The notes: a model not told the origin generated them from the letters alone. A stretch of 64,000 nucleotides of DNA from CBDHFQ01 sp965262565 (GCA_965262565.1 CBDHFQ010000033.1:62001-126000), one strand, 5' to 3'. Counted from the stretch's first letter, positions 25,001 to 33,547 are shown. Translations and numbers: made by a program.

Positions 25001-25614
25001 AAGAACTAGCAGAGGATTATAAAATCATTCATCTGGCAATGCATACCACGATAAATGACGAGGAGCCTTTACTTTCGGGCTTGGTCTTTGCGCGAAATGA
25101 CACAGCTAACGATGCTGTACAAGATACCCTATTGTGGATAAATGAAGAAGTATCTCAGGAGGATGGATACTTAAGAGCGCTGGAAATTTACAATTTATCT
25201 CTCAAAGCAGAACTTGCTGTGTTAAGTGCCTGTCATACTGGTGTAGGAAAACTGAAACATGGAGAAGGAATTATGAGCCTGGGTAGAGCCTTTGCTTATG
25301 CTGGCTGTCCAAATTTGGTCATGAGCTTATGGCAAGCAGATGATGCAGTAACAAGTAAAATAATACAAAATTTCTTCTCCTTTATTCGGAAGGGTTTGGG
25401 GAAAGATGAAGCATTAAGGGAAGCAAGATTAGCCTATTTAAAGGAAAACCCACCTCTGGACCATCCGTTTTATTGGGCATCTTTTATCTTGGTGGGAGAT
25501 GATCAACCTATTATGTTAAATCATTCAAATAGAATCCTAACAGGCTTTATGTTATTAGTGGTATTTGTCTTCGGATGTCTGAGCATATATAAATATAAGA
25601 GCGACAAAGACTAA
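22063..25614 (+). CDS. TPR-CHAT caspase-like protein, lipid- and TM-anchored
   Basis: The 1183-residue protein begins with a signal peptide ending FHSC (lipobox-like, Cys18), then about ten TPR motifs of the kinesin-light-chain type (for example AIHHYNIALTTYIHAKG, KAIDVLKQAYDMRLTLLG) to residue 540, a helical linker, and a CHAT protease domain at about 850-1155. The putative catalytic dyad is His994 (HLAMHTT) and Cys1057 (VLSACHTGVGK), both intact. A membrane segment (ILTGFMLLVVFVFGCLSIY) and a basic KYKSDKD tail end the protein. Most of it should therefore face the periplasm. CHAT proteins are caspase relatives often used in cell-death or peptide-processing systems; the substrate here is unknown. 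The stop overlaps that of the convergent regulator. Confidence 0.85.
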   Translation: MKHSIVLLLICWTTFHSCQFYQEDSRGDDPSQHQLMPEDDLQWTQEAELFNIAYGWKDSANIDSALYYFNLAANKSYAAENWSHTVFALNEIGWLFSNQGLNDSANHYFSEAYHLADSHLGKNDTLTWTTYSNLAESYSFLGKQDIALEMHSNVKEQRLRLLKEKDQRVAYTEREIAHCHYRAGNYAKAIHHYNIALTTYIHAKGEVNSDVAWCYQNMANCELSLGNKPQAVDQLQKAIDIREQLFEGEHEDIAWSLHEMGDIYYSLQSYDKAIDVLKQAYDMRLTLLGESHPLTIWTLRKIGYCYGSFAKGVPQKQLSYVLKALKAAEPYYGQDHLVLAYTYLNVGQAYSEMYIYHKALIYLKKALEIFRKVEGEASNTIGTIYDTIGYTYDNMGEEDKATSYYQRALDIWRKNLPEDHENIGTAFFHLGRSALDLNQYQEVIYYSNKAIDIWEKTLGKDHSRINMARGHIGLAHMENGDFETAEDIFLECLAKYHRTFGNKHSEISIYYIYLGDLSRKKGLYDEMIQYFQKALCASLYSFSDTNIYAQPDISSDFTAGFRHILSLKKKAEGFYLLYQKDKEILHLETSLQTYSLLRQWIQYLRSQYDLSEDKAFLIQTVKSSYRQGVKLATKLFRHTDDPKYLEIAFSFFQDNKSIVLNELQLSEKALQFANVPDSIRAKESEIKKELNTLLVSLKDKEMTDKDTDEQIIAELRQKVFDKQEEWNNVLNLLENTYPAYFEFKYQYHHSSINDVQTYIKERPGSLFVEYFEGDSAWYMLGINDAEANMYTFPKDSIFKELMEEFLGEVGNVNEAIKNGHSPKEISQFSQTAFQLYQYLLQPVLTHYDQTKEIILIPDGMLGYLPFEILVMLEEEKRPDLRYGELAYLLNQYTVRYAYSSHSLLGDKLVPKNATKNYAGFAPAYTEGEAIPNSWDLSKLYAQTRGRLGPLLHNQDEIKNVAESIYGKAVLGQNATETIFKELAEDYKIIHLAMHTTINDEEPLLSGLVFARNDTANDAVQDTLLWINEEVSQEDGYLRALEIYNLSLKAELAVLSACHTGVGKLKHGEGIMSLGRAFAYAGCPNLVMSLWQADDAVTSKIIQNFFSFIRKGLGKDEALREARLAYLKENPPLDHPFYWASFILVGDDQPIMLNHSNRILTGFMLLVVFVFGCLSIYKYKSDKD

Positions 25615-26273
25615 ACCTCTACGACAAGGATATTTTGGGCGACCTTTTGGGAGACGTGAAGCAATTTCTCTTCTGAAATGAATAGTTGTAGAGAATCGTC
25701 AAACATAATCCGCTCCTTGATTCTCACATTAACACCTATACCAAGTCCGGTCGCATCCAGATATTGAAGGAAAGCGGAGGAATCATCTTTAACCCTGACT
25801 ACTTTAAGTGGTCGATCAAGATTCGCTTCTGAGAGAAGAATGTTAGGTTTTACGTGGATATTTCCTTCTTCGTCTGGAATAGGATCACCATGTGGATCTA
25901 CCTTGGGAAAACCCAGGAACTCATCTAATCTATTGATCAATACAAGGGATTTTATATGTTCTAATTGTTCTGCCAGATCATGGACTTCATCCCATCTGAA
26001 TTTTAGCTTTTCTACCAGAAATACTTCCCATAATCGATGCTTTCTCAAAATACTAAGTGCCTGCCTTTTTCCTGGTTCAGTCATAGTGACCCCTTTGTAT
26101 TTTTTGTAGCTGATCACCCCTTTCTTATCTAACTTTTTGATCATATCAGTAACAGAGGAATCCTTAGCCTGCATTTCCCTGGCGATAGTTCCCGTCGTTA
26201 CGATCTCATTTGATAGAGAAAGTTGAAAGATTACCTTCAAATAATTTTCTTCCGATGAACTGTAACTAAGCAT
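25611..26273 (-). CDS. DtxR/MntR-family metal-dependent repressor
   Basis: The 220-residue regulator has an N-terminal winged helix (1-65; TGTIAREMQAKDSSVTDMIKKLDKKG), a metal-binding/dimerisation domain (65-140; HRLWEVFLVEKLKFRWDEVHDLAEQLEHI supplies the usual His and Glu ligands), and an SH3/FeoA-like C-terminal domain. Such proteins repress metal import when loaded with Mn, Fe or Zn. It is divergently placed against the metal ABC transporter beginning at 26431, its likely target. Its stop overlaps the stop of the TPR-CHAT gene by four bases. Metal identity cannot be fixed by eye. Confidence 0.92.
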   Translation of the reverse strand: MLSYSSSEENYLKVIFQLSLSNEIVTTGTIAREMQAKDSSVTDMIKKLDKKGVISYKKYKGVTMTEPGKRQALSILRKHRLWEVFLVEKLKFRWDEVHDLAEQLEHIKSLVLINRLDEFLGFPKVDPHGDPIPDEEGNIHVKPNILLSEANLDRPLKVVRVKDDSSAFLQYLDATGLGIGVNVRIKERIMFDDSLQLFISEEKLLHVSQKVAQNILVVEV

Positions 26274-26406
26274 ACTTTTTCGAAAGGCCTAAAAATTAGA
26301 ATGGAAGTTAGTAAAAATCCGCGTGATCTTCCTTTTATTTTTAGAACATAAATAAAGAGCTTCACGAAAGTGTAAACAAATTGATTAGATTTATAAAAAA
26401 TAATTA

Positions 26407-26430
26407 TTAGTTTTGTCTAAAATTAACTAA
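26407..26430 (+). promoter_or_regulatory. Candidate -7 element and dyad before the metal transporter operon
   Basis: TAGTTTTG (26408-26415) matches the Bacteroidota -7 consensus TAnnTTTG. It lies inside TTAG-N6-CTAA (26407-26420) and inside a wider TTAGTT-N12-AACTAA (26407-26430), which ends at the ATG. A DtxR-type repressor on this dyad would block the promoter. The -33 match is poor, so this is a candidate only. Confidence 0.35.
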
Positions 26431-27393
26431 ATGAATTTATATAAGCCTGCTTTTTATAGTATTTATGGCCTAATATATTTCCTTTGCAGCTTAATTATTT
26501 TGACGACGATCTGGGGATGCGAACAACAACATCAACATGACGATTCTGAAGAGGAGAAACCTCTGAAGATTGTTACCACTACAGGGATGTTAGGGGATGC
26601 TGTAGCATTCATCGTTTCAACTAAGGCAGAAGTTGTTTCGCTTATGGGGCCGGGAGTGGATCCACATCTTTATAAAGCCACATTTGACGATTTACATCAA
26701 CTCGAAGAAGCGAATATTATCATTTATAATGGTCTACATCTGGAAGGAAAAATGGGTGAAGTGTTAGAGAAATTATCTAGAACCAAGCCAGTAGTGCCTG
26801 TGGCTGAGCAATTAGATGAATCCTTATTAATAGAAGTCGATGCCACGGGAAAGGCAGTCGATCCTCATGTTTGGTTTGATGTTTCGCTTTGGGCAACCAT
26901 TGTCAATATTATAGGAGCATCTGTGTCTGAATTGGATCAACAAAACGGGGATTTTTATAAAGCTCGTGCAGAAAAATATGCTGATTCGTTAAAAGTGCTT
27001 CATGCCTGGGTGGATTCATCGATTTCGACTATTCCATCTGAAAGAAGGGTGCTAATAACTGCCCATGATGCTTTTGGTTATTTTGGAGCAGCTTATCAAA
27101 TAGAAGTAAAAGGCTTACAGGGAATTTCTACTGTATCTGAGTTTGGATTAAAGGATGTGAGAGACTTGGTCGGCTTTATCGTAGATCGAAAAGTGAAAGC
27201 AGTGTTTGTTGAATCTTCTATTCCCAAACGTTCCTTAGAAGCAGTGGTATCTGGAGTGGAACAACGAGGAGGTTCCCTGATAATTGGTGGTACCCTTTAT
27301 TCTGATGCGATGGGTCAAAAGGAAACACCAGAGGGGACTTACATTGGAATGGTTGAACACAATGTTAATACTATCGTGAAAGCGTTGAAATAA
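26431..27393 (+). CDS. Metal ABC transporter substrate-binding lipoprotein (ZnuA/TroA family)
   Basis: This cluster A-I solute-binding protein captures Mn, Zn or Fe outside the inner membrane. Its signal peptide ends in IWGC, followed by a His-rich EQQHQHDD stretch. Four ligand positions are visible: His in GPGVDPHLYKAT, His in AVDPHVWFDVS, His in TAHDAFGYFG and Asp in LYSDAMG. This HHHD set is that of TroA/ZnuA rather than the HHED set of PsaA-like manganese proteins, although the linked DtxR-type genes suggest Mn or Fe control. It is the first gene of a four-gene operon, with eight bases to the ATPase gene. Confidence 0.93.
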   Translation: MNLYKPAFYSIYGLIYFLCSLIILTTIWGCEQQHQHDDSEEEKPLKIVTTTGMLGDAVAFIVSTKAEVVSLMGPGVDPHLYKATFDDLHQLEEANIIIYNGLHLEGKMGEVLEKLSRTKPVVPVAEQLDESLLIEVDATGKAVDPHVWFDVSLWATIVNIIGASVSELDQQNGDFYKARAEKYADSLKVLHAWVDSSISTIPSERRVLITAHDAFGYFGAAYQIEVKGLQGISTVSEFGLKDVRDLVGFIVDRKVKAVFVESSIPKRSLEAVVSGVEQRGGSLIIGGTLYSDAMGQKETPEGTYIGMVEHNVNTIVKALK

Positions 27394-27401
27394 TAGATGA
27401 T

Positions 27402-28190
27402 ATGATTCAACCTATTACATCTCCAGCGTTAGAATTACATAACCTCACTGTGGCTTATGAAGGGAAGCCAGCATTGTGGAACGCAGATGTAAGTCTACCG
27501 GAGAAAAAACTGATTGGAGTGTTGGGGCCTAATGGTTCTGGTAAATCTACTATGCTAAAGTCAATTATGGGCCTGGTGGTACCTAGCAGTGGCTTTGTAA
27601 AGATTTTTGATCAACCTCTGGATGAGGTAAGAGATAGGATCGCTTATGTACCTCAAAGAGGTACAGTTGATTGGGATTTTCCCATTAATGTATTTGATAC
27701 TGTACTAATGGGGAGATATAAAAAGAACAATTTATTCAAGCGTTTAACTAAAAGAGATAAGGAAATAGCCAGGGAATGTATTGCGAAGGTTCAATTAGAA
27801 CCTTTTGTGAAACGCCAGATTGCTCAATTATCCGGAGGCCAACAGCAAAGAGTTTTTATTGCCAGGGCGCTAGCTCAGGAAGCTGATATGTATTTATTAG
27901 ATGAGCCTTTTGCGGGAGTAGATGCTACTACAGAGAATGCGATCATGAGCCTATTAAAAGAAATGATGTTGGAGGGAAAGACTATTTTGGTAGTCCATCA
28001 TGATCTGCAGACTGTAACCAAATACTTTGATTGGTTAGTGCTATTAAATACCAGAGTGATTGCTTCTGGCCCTACTGCCGAAGTGTTTAATACGGAATTA
28101 CTCCAGGATGCCTACGGAGGGAGATTGAATATACTATCCCAGGTAGCTGAATTAGTCCAACGAGAAGACCTTCCGGTAAGAGAAAAATAG
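27402..28190 (+). CDS. Metal ABC transporter ATP-binding protein
   Basis: This ATPase of the Mn/Zn/Fe importer (262 aa) has all motifs in order: Walker A GPNGSGKS, Q-loop VPQRGTVDW, signature LSGGQQQR, Walker B MYLLDEPF, and H-loop VVHHD. The ISVPQRG-like segment with DWDFP is typical of the MntB/TroB/ZnuC group. ATG start at 27402, eight bases after the binding-protein gene and 18 before the permease gene, so translation is probably coupled through the operon. Confidence 0.95.
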   Translation: MIQPITSPALELHNLTVAYEGKPALWNADVSLPEKKLIGVLGPNGSGKSTMLKSIMGLVVPSSGFVKIFDQPLDEVRDRIAYVPQRGTVDWDFPINVFDTVLMGRYKKNNLFKRLTKRDKEIARECIAKVQLEPFVKRQIAQLSGGQQQRVFIARALAQEADMYLLDEPFAGVDATTENAIMSLLKEMMLEGKTILVVHHDLQTVTKYFDWLVLLNTRVIASGPTAEVFNTELLQDAYGGRLNILSQVAELVQREDLPVREK

Positions 28191-28208
28191 TACGCTAATG
28201 TTAGATTA

Positions 28209-29519
28209 ATGAAAAATTTTATCTATTCCCTCTTATTGATCCTGGATCCTAATACTCAATGGGTATTAATGGGAATGGTATTAATTTGTGGAGCTTCTGC
28301 AGTTATTGGAACCTTTACGTTTCTTCGAAAACGAGCACTTATAGGAGATGCTATATCTCATGCCATTCTTCCAGGAGTATGTCTGGCATTTTTAATTACT
28401 CAAACAAAAAATCCTTTGGTACTTTTTCTGGGAGCAGTAATGAGTGGATGGCTAGGATTATTGAGTATTAATGCTATAACGAAACTTACGAAAATCAAAA
28501 GTGATGCAGCACTGGCGTTGGTTCTATCAGTTTTTTATGGTACGGGGATAGTGTTATTGACAGTAATCCAACAAAGTGGCAATGCGGCTCAGTCTGGTCT
28601 GGATAAATTTTTATTTGGAAAAGCTGCAGCCATTCTACCTCAGGATGTATGGGTCTATCTGGGATTTAGCTTACTATTAATAGCAGTTGTATTCTGGTTA
28701 TATCCTATGATTAAATTGGTGGTATTTGATCGGGAATTTGCCTTATCTAAGGGACTTCCGGTAGCACGTATAGAGTTATTGCTTTCTGTCTTGACTGTTT
28801 GTGCGATAGCGCTTGGAATTCAGGCAGTAGGAGTGGTCCTGATGTCTGCACTATTAATAGCTCCAGCCGCCGCTGCAAGATATTGGACACATAAATTAAG
28901 GGATATGTTGGCGTTGGCAGCATTATTTGCTATTAGTTCAGGTATTTTAGGGGCGCTTATTTCCAGCACTTATCCCAAATTCCCCACAGGTCCCTGGGTG
29001 GTCAGTATCCTATCCTTTACCGCGATTCTTTCAGTGTTGTTTGGAAAGCGAAAAGGGGTACTTGCGAGGTACACAAAAAAGCAGCAACACGCCAGAAAAA
29101 TGTTGAGGGAAAATATTTTAAAGTGCTTCTTTCATCTTTCGGAGAATGATGGAAAAATATTCGGAGTGAGAAAGGAGAAGGAATTGATGGAAAGAAGAGG
29201 ATGGCAAAAAAGTGTTTTCCGTGCAGGAATGAAAGGGTTGGAGAGGGATAGTTTGGTTCAATATGTTGATGAAAAGAATGGATGGATAGTAACTAAGACA
29301 GGATACAACGAGGCTAAACGGATTGTAAGAATACATAGGTTATGGGAATTATATCTAACAAAGCATCTACAACTTCCCGCTGATCATGTGCATGAAGATG
29401 CTGAAGCCATAGAACATATTATAACTCCGGAAATAGAAGATCAATTAAGTCGAATTTTAAAATTTCCTGAAAAAGATCCTCATGAGTCTAAAATTCCCTA
29501 CAACCAGGAAGTTAAATAG
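28209..29519 (+). CDS. Metal ABC transporter permease fused to a DtxR-like regulatory domain
   Basis: Residues 1-285 are an ABC-3 (TroC/ZnuB) permease with about eight membrane segments and the usual GDAISHAILPG motif contacting the ATPase. Residues about 300-375 form a winged-helix-like segment (LRENILKCFFHLSE; WQKSVFRAGMKGLERDSLVQY; GWIVTKTGYNEAKRI). Residues 375-436 match the DtxR metal-binding/dimerisation domain (HRLWELYLTKHLQLPADHVHEDAEAIEH), ending at FPEKDPHESKIP. The tail would be cytoplasmic. It may sense metal directly and gate the transporter or bind the separate repressor. The fusion is continuous, with no frameshift. Confidence 0.92.
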   Translation: MKNFIYSLLLILDPNTQWVLMGMVLICGASAVIGTFTFLRKRALIGDAISHAILPGVCLAFLITQTKNPLVLFLGAVMSGWLGLLSINAITKLTKIKSDAALALVLSVFYGTGIVLLTVIQQSGNAAQSGLDKFLFGKAAAILPQDVWVYLGFSLLLIAVVFWLYPMIKLVVFDREFALSKGLPVARIELLLSVLTVCAIALGIQAVGVVLMSALLIAPAAAARYWTHKLRDMLALAALFAISSGILGALISSTYPKFPTGPWVVSILSFTAILSVLFGKRKGVLARYTKKQQHARKMLRENILKCFFHLSENDGKIFGVRKEKELMERRGWQKSVFRAGMKGLERDSLVQYVDEKNGWIVTKTGYNEAKRIVRIHRLWELYLTKHLQLPADHVHEDAEAIEHIITPEIEDQLSRILKFPEKDPHESKIPYNQEVK

Positions 29520-29559
29520 GCTAGCACTAGCTTATTGGTATAGATAAAAAAGAAAAATC

Positions 29560-30456
29560 ATGACAGATGTTTGGATCATACTTACAGGTTCTTTAGTAGC
29601 TGCCAGTTGCGCTTTACTGGGGTGCTTTTTGCTATTGAGAAAAATGACGATGGTAGCCGATGCGATTTCCCATGCAGTTTTACCAGGGATTGTCATCGCA
29701 TATTTTATGGCTCAATCCAGGTCTTCTGTTCCAATGTTATTAGGAGCTGCTTTTTTCGGAATGGTTGTCACAGTATTAATCGAAGTACTTCAAAAATATG
29801 CGAAACTTCAGTCAGATGCAGCGATTGGAATTTCTTTTACCTGGTTGTTTGCTGTAGGAGTGATATTAATTTCCGCTTTTGCTGGGCAAGTTGATTTAGA
29901 TCAGGATTGTGTACTATATGGAGAAATATTATACGTACCGCTAGATGTATGGTATTTAGCAGATGGGACAAATATGGGACCTCGGGCTGTCTGGTTATTA
30001 GGTAGTTTATTAATCATCCTGTTGATCGGAATTTATATAGCCTATAAGCCATTGTTGCTGACCAGTTTTGATCCTGCTTATGCCACTGCCCTTGGAATAT
30101 CTACTACTTTCTGGCATTATGCATTTATGAGTGCTGTCTCTTTAACTACTGTCCTTTCTTTTGAATCTGTAGGAGCTATCTTAGTCATAGCCTTTATTGT
30201 AGGCCCAGCTGCAACTGCGTATCTATTGACAGATGCTTTACCCAGGATGTTATTGATAGCTGTCATTGCTGGTATTCTTTCTGCCATCGGAGGGTTTTAT
30301 CTTGCAGCCTATATAAATGCATCTATTGCAGGTAGTATGTCTTTTTGCATCGGGATTGAATTTTTACTGAGTTTTATGTGGTACAGATACCAAATTTCCC
30401 AACGAGTATTATCTGATGATGCTGGTAACATGTCGGAGGTACCTTTACAAGGGTAG
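29560..30456 (+). CDS. Metal ABC transporter permease, second subunit
   Basis: This 298-residue ABC-3 permease (TroD/ZnuB type) has eight to nine membrane segments and the coupling motif VADAISHAVLPGIV near residue 35, parallel to the same motif in the preceding permease. It lacks the DtxR-like tail. Forty bases separate it from the fused permease gene. Two different permeases suggest a heterodimeric channel, as in TroCD. It ends the operon; eleven bases later the convergent barrel-like gene ends. Confidence 0.93.
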   Translation: MTDVWIILTGSLVAASCALLGCFLLLRKMTMVADAISHAVLPGIVIAYFMAQSRSSVPMLLGAAFFGMVVTVLIEVLQKYAKLQSDAAIGISFTWLFAVGVILISAFAGQVDLDQDCVLYGEILYVPLDVWYLADGTNMGPRAVWLLGSLLIILLIGIYIAYKPLLLTSFDPAYATALGISTTFWHYAFMSAVSLTTVLSFESVGAILVIAFIVGPAATAYLLTDALPRMLLIAVIAGILSAIGGFYLAAYINASIAGSMSFCIGIEFLLSFMWYRYQISQRVLSDDAGNMSEVPLQG

Positions 30457-30467
30457 AGCTAGCTACC

Positions 30468-31073
30468 TCACAATCGAATTGTTACTCCTCCACCATATAA
30501 TAAGCCCGGATTCTCAAATGCGATATCAAAACGATCGATGAGTCTTGATAAGTCTGTTCTTCCAATCAGTTGTACTCCAATACGATTATTTATCATATAT
30601 CCTGCTTTCCAATTCAATGATAGCACAAAACGATGATTGCTATTCTTGATACTTCTGTCAATATCGAATCGCTCATTTGAGTACCTATGATCATTTCTCC
30701 GATATCCCCAACCCATTGCCATAGAATTAGCTAAATACCATCGTTGATGTTGGAAAAGATATATTTTATTTGTTAAGGTGATGCCTAAATGATTGATGAT
30801 CGAATTACCTGAAGTCTCCGTGGCATCTGAAAGCGCCACATGTTTGTCTATCAACATACATTCTTCTATCAAACCCGCTGAAAGTTGATATTTGGCATGT
30901 TTAGATTGGAACAACATCCTCTCTCCTTCTAATTGTATTCCGTATGTTCCTCCCCCATCCAAAGAAAGTTCCCATAGGGTATTAGCTTCCAGCGTATAAT
31001 AGGGAGAAGCCATTTGCGCATTGGCACACATCCACATCCAACTACTGCAAATGATTAATGCGATTTCTTTCAT
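30468..31073 (-). CDS. Predicted outer-membrane beta-barrel-like protein
   Basis: The 201-residue product has an N-terminal signal peptide (ALIICSSWMWMCANAQ, cleavage near residue 20) and then alternating hydrophobic/polar strands with many aromatic residues (RWYLANSMAMGWGYR, FVLSLNWKAGYMI), ending in VTIRL. This is the pattern of a small barrel or porin-like family. No catalytic motif. It begins three bases after the stop of the esterase gene upstream on the same strand, so the two are almost certainly cotranscribed. Function unknown. Confidence 0.65.
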   Translation of the reverse strand: MKEIALIICSSWMWMCANAQMASPYYTLEANTLWELSLDGGGTYGIQLEGERMLFQSKHAKYQLSAGLIEECMLIDKHVALSDATETSGNSIINHLGITLTNKIYLFQHQRWYLANSMAMGWGYRRNDHRYSNERFDIDRSIKNSNHRFVLSLNWKAGYMINNRIGVQLIGRTDLSRLIDRFDIAFENPGLLYGGGVTIRL

Positions 31074-31076
31074 TTT

Positions 31077-31931
31077 TTATGGGGTTAAGGTGAATAAGAG
31101 TCCATCTATAAATCCTTGGGTGGGAACTTGTCCGTGTGAAGCTCCTTTATATCGATTCCATTTAAGCGAAAAATTGGGATAGGCTCTGTTCCTAAGTCGG
31201 TCTACCATTTCCTCATTAGTAATAGCAATGTCGGGTTCTTCGTCTGTCCCAAATCCCACAAACAGGGACACGGGTAGATCTGACAGGTTTTCTGATAATT
31301 GAAGTTCCTGGCTGAATGTGTTTCCATCTGCCCACCACAGCGAAGCACTTAATGCCACAAATCCCGAAAAAGGACTTTCTGGATATCGAAATAAATTGAG
31401 ATAAGTCATTAATCCGCCCAATGAATGCCCCATCATGATCCGGTGGGCAGGATCTGTAGCATATCGACCTTCGACCACTGGAATTAATTCTTCTTCCAGG
31501 AATCGAATGAATAGATCTCCCTGGCCATTGTCTCCAGGATCGAATTCAGGATCAAATGGAAAAGCCAAATCACGCAACCTTACTTCATCAGACGTATTTT
31601 CATACCCTACACCGATCAATATCATGGGTGGGATTTGGTCTGATTCGATCAATTCCTCTACTTCACGAGCCATTCGGTCAAAGTAGATATCTCCATCGAG
31701 CAAATACACAGTAGGAAGAGAGGAAGAGGAATCATCTACTACAGGTATGTATATGTCTATTTGATACGCCTGACCTACGATATTAGAGGAAACTATTTCC
31801 TGAAGGAGGACAGCCTCTGGATTGAAATCTTCTTTACAAGCGATCATGCCACAAACGCAACCTACAAACAAGGGAAAGTAGAAGGTATACTTAAGATGAT
31901 ACTGATATGTGCGCTGGAATATCCATTTCAT
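31077..31931 (-). CDS. Esterase-D-like alpha/beta hydrolase lipoprotein
   Basis: This 284-residue alpha/beta hydrolase belongs to the putative-esterase group that includes enterochelin esterases. The nucleophile elbow is GHSLGG, the oxyanion/strand region YLLDGDIYFD is typical, and the C-terminal NRYKGASHGQVP carries the likely catalytic His. The signal region ends in a lipobox (MIAC, Cys32), so the enzyme should be envelope-anchored. Upstream bases suggest ATG 31931. It may act on siderophore or sugar esters, but neighbours (a barrel-like protein in the same operon) do not name a substrate. Confidence 0.82.
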   Translation of the reverse strand: MKWIFQRTYQYHLKYTFYFPLFVGCVCGMIACKEDFNPEAVLLQEIVSSNIVGQAYQIDIYIPVVDDSSSSLPTVYLLDGDIYFDRMAREVEELIESDQIPPMILIGVGYENTSDEVRLRDLAFPFDPEFDPGDNGQGDLFIRFLEEELIPVVEGRYATDPAHRIMMGHSLGGLMTYLNLFRYPESPFSGFVALSASLWWADGNTFSQELQLSENLSDLPVSLFVGFGTDEEPDIAITNEEMVDRLRNRAYPNFSLKWNRYKGASHGQVPTQGFIDGLLFTLTP

Positions 31932-32074
31932 ATGAATAGGTTTTTACTTTCAATGACGGACATTCTCGGATACAAGTCGCAGGTGGAAAAGAAGTAGCGG
32001 TTCTAGATTGTCATATCTTGAGAAATGAGTACTCCAACACCCCTTTCCCTTCATAGATCGCCTTAGAAGTACGA

Positions 32075-32455
32075 TCAGTTTGCATCTAATACCCTTCCAG
32101 ATCCTGAAAAGGAAGAGGTCAATTCAGGATCTCCTCTGTACAATACATCTCCAGAGCCTCTAATTCGAACGTCTAATCTTTCTATGGCGGTAACCTGAAC
32201 GTTACCCGATCCTGAAATAGATACATCTACTTGTTCAGAAAGTATGTCAAAATTATCTATGTCGGCCGATCCATCTATATCAATTTCCTGGACAGGTGGG
32301 GATCCGAAAAGAGAGATATTTCTGAAATCAGCCAATTCTCGTGTTTCCCCTATAATAATACCATCTCCCTCTACCGGATCTTCGCAAGCCCAGAATATCA
32401 CTGGAACGAGTAGCGTAATGTAGGTAGTTAATGTGTTGTTGATTCGCATATTCAT
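32075..32455 (-). CDS. Short DUF2807-like (head GIN) lipoprotein
   Basis: With the ATG at 32455 the product is 126 residues. The lipobox is FWAC, followed by EDPVEGDG. The remainder has the repeating beta pattern of DUF2807 proteins (VDVSISGSGNVQVTAIERLDV; VRIRGSGDVLYRG; LTSSFSGSGRV). Family members are usually over 200 residues, so this is a short form. A longer start at 32500 would place extra residues before the signal peptide and is unlikely. Function unknown; the family is common in Bacteroidota and exported. Confidence 0.75.
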   Translation of the reverse strand: MNMRINNTLTTYITLLVPVIFWACEDPVEGDGIIIGETRELADFRNISLFGSPPVQEIDIDGSADIDNFDILSEQVDVSISGSGNVQVTAIERLDVRIRGSGDVLYRGDPELTSSFSGSGRVLDAN

Positions 32456-32572
32456 ATGTGTTGTAATTATAAATGGATCACCATTAGACAAAAGACACAT
32501 ATCTAACGCATAAGGTAGCCGTAAATCCTCAATTATTGGAGGACAGAAGATTCAAATTCAGTGGGAAATGTG

Positions 32573-32580
32573 TAATTTTG
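32573..32580 (+). promoter_or_regulatory. Candidate -7 element (TAATTTTG)
   Basis: This matches TAnnTTTG and lies 28 bases before the ATG of the alpha/beta hydrolase at 32609. A short TCCTC...GGAGGA-type dyad lies just upstream near 32527-32543. The -33 element is not obvious. Confidence 0.3.
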
Positions 32581-32608
32581 TGCCAACTTCTATCTATTAA
32601 CGATTTTG

Positions 32609-33547
32609 ATGAAACGCATTCTTACAGGCCTGCTATTAATGGGAATCATATTATATGTGGGCATTTCCTGGTATTTCTCTTCGATCATTTTAAATCCCAA
32701 TGCAGGAGATCCTGTAAAACGTTCTGCGAGAATGGCAGAAATTGATGGACCTAATGCTGAGCCTGTTCATGAGTGGGTCTCGATTCCCGATACATTTGCT
32801 ATCAAAACCGATGATGGGAAAATGCTACGAGGATGGTACTTTTATGCAGATTCTGCTAGCTGTAATGTGATTATGGCACATGGGCATAATTCTTACCGAG
32901 TAGAAATGATTAAGTATATGTATTTATTTAAAGAATGTGGATGTGATATAGTGATGTATGATCATAGAGGACATAATGTGAGTGATGATGCTTATGCTAC
33001 CTTTGGGATCAGAGAAGCGGAAGATCTATTAGCAGTTACAGCATGGGTGGAGCAGGAGAAAGGGTATGATGAACAACAAATTGGTTGGTTAGGCATTTCG
33101 TGGGGTGGTGCGACGGTCTTACAAGCGGGGGGAGATGAGACAGAAGTGGCCTTCATTATTTCTGATGCGCCATTCCAGGATTGGTATGCTGCTGTGATGG
33201 AACGTGCGATTAGAGATTATGGGAGTTGGGTGAAGGTATTTGTGCCAATGATTAAGATAATGATCGATAGTAGGGCGGGAGTAGATTTCGATGATGCCAG
33301 CGCATTAATACAAGCTTCTCATATATCAGAACCTGTCTTCTTAATACATTCCCGAGCAGATTCCGCTACCGCTTCCCGTCAGTCAGTAAATATTGCTAAA
33401 GCCCTCAATCCCGAAACAAGCGTATTTCATCATACCGATTGGGGAAATGATCATGCGGATGATATCAGGAATAATCCCGAGGAGTATAAATTGTTAGTAG
33501 ATCAGTTTCTCAATTCATATGTGGATAAATTTGGTAAGTGTGAGTGA
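32609..33547 (+). CDS. Membrane-anchored alpha/beta hydrolase
   Basis: The 312-residue protein (ATG 32609; a TTG directly before it would add one residue) has an N-terminal hydrophobic anchor (ILTGLLLMGIILYVGISWYF). The hydrolase fold shows the oxyanion segment NVIMAHGHNSYR, nucleophile Ser in WLGISWGGATVL, an Asp in IHSRADSATA and a His in WGNDHADDI. It resembles the YfhR/FrsA-like serine hydrolases of unknown substrate. It is probably monocistronic: the next gene converges with a 38-base gap. Confidence 0.82.
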   Translation: MKRILTGLLLMGIILYVGISWYFSSIILNPNAGDPVKRSARMAEIDGPNAEPVHEWVSIPDTFAIKTDDGKMLRGWYFYADSASCNVIMAHGHNSYRVEMIKYMYLFKECGCDIVMYDHRGHNVSDDAYATFGIREAEDLLAVTAWVEQEKGYDEQQIGWLGISWGGATVLQAGGDETEVAFIISDAPFQDWYAAVMERAIRDYGSWVKVFVPMIKIMIDSRAGVDFDDASALIQASHISEPVFLIHSRADSATASRQSVNIAKALNPETSVFHHTDWGNDHADDIRNNPEEYKLLVDQFLNSYVDKFGKCE

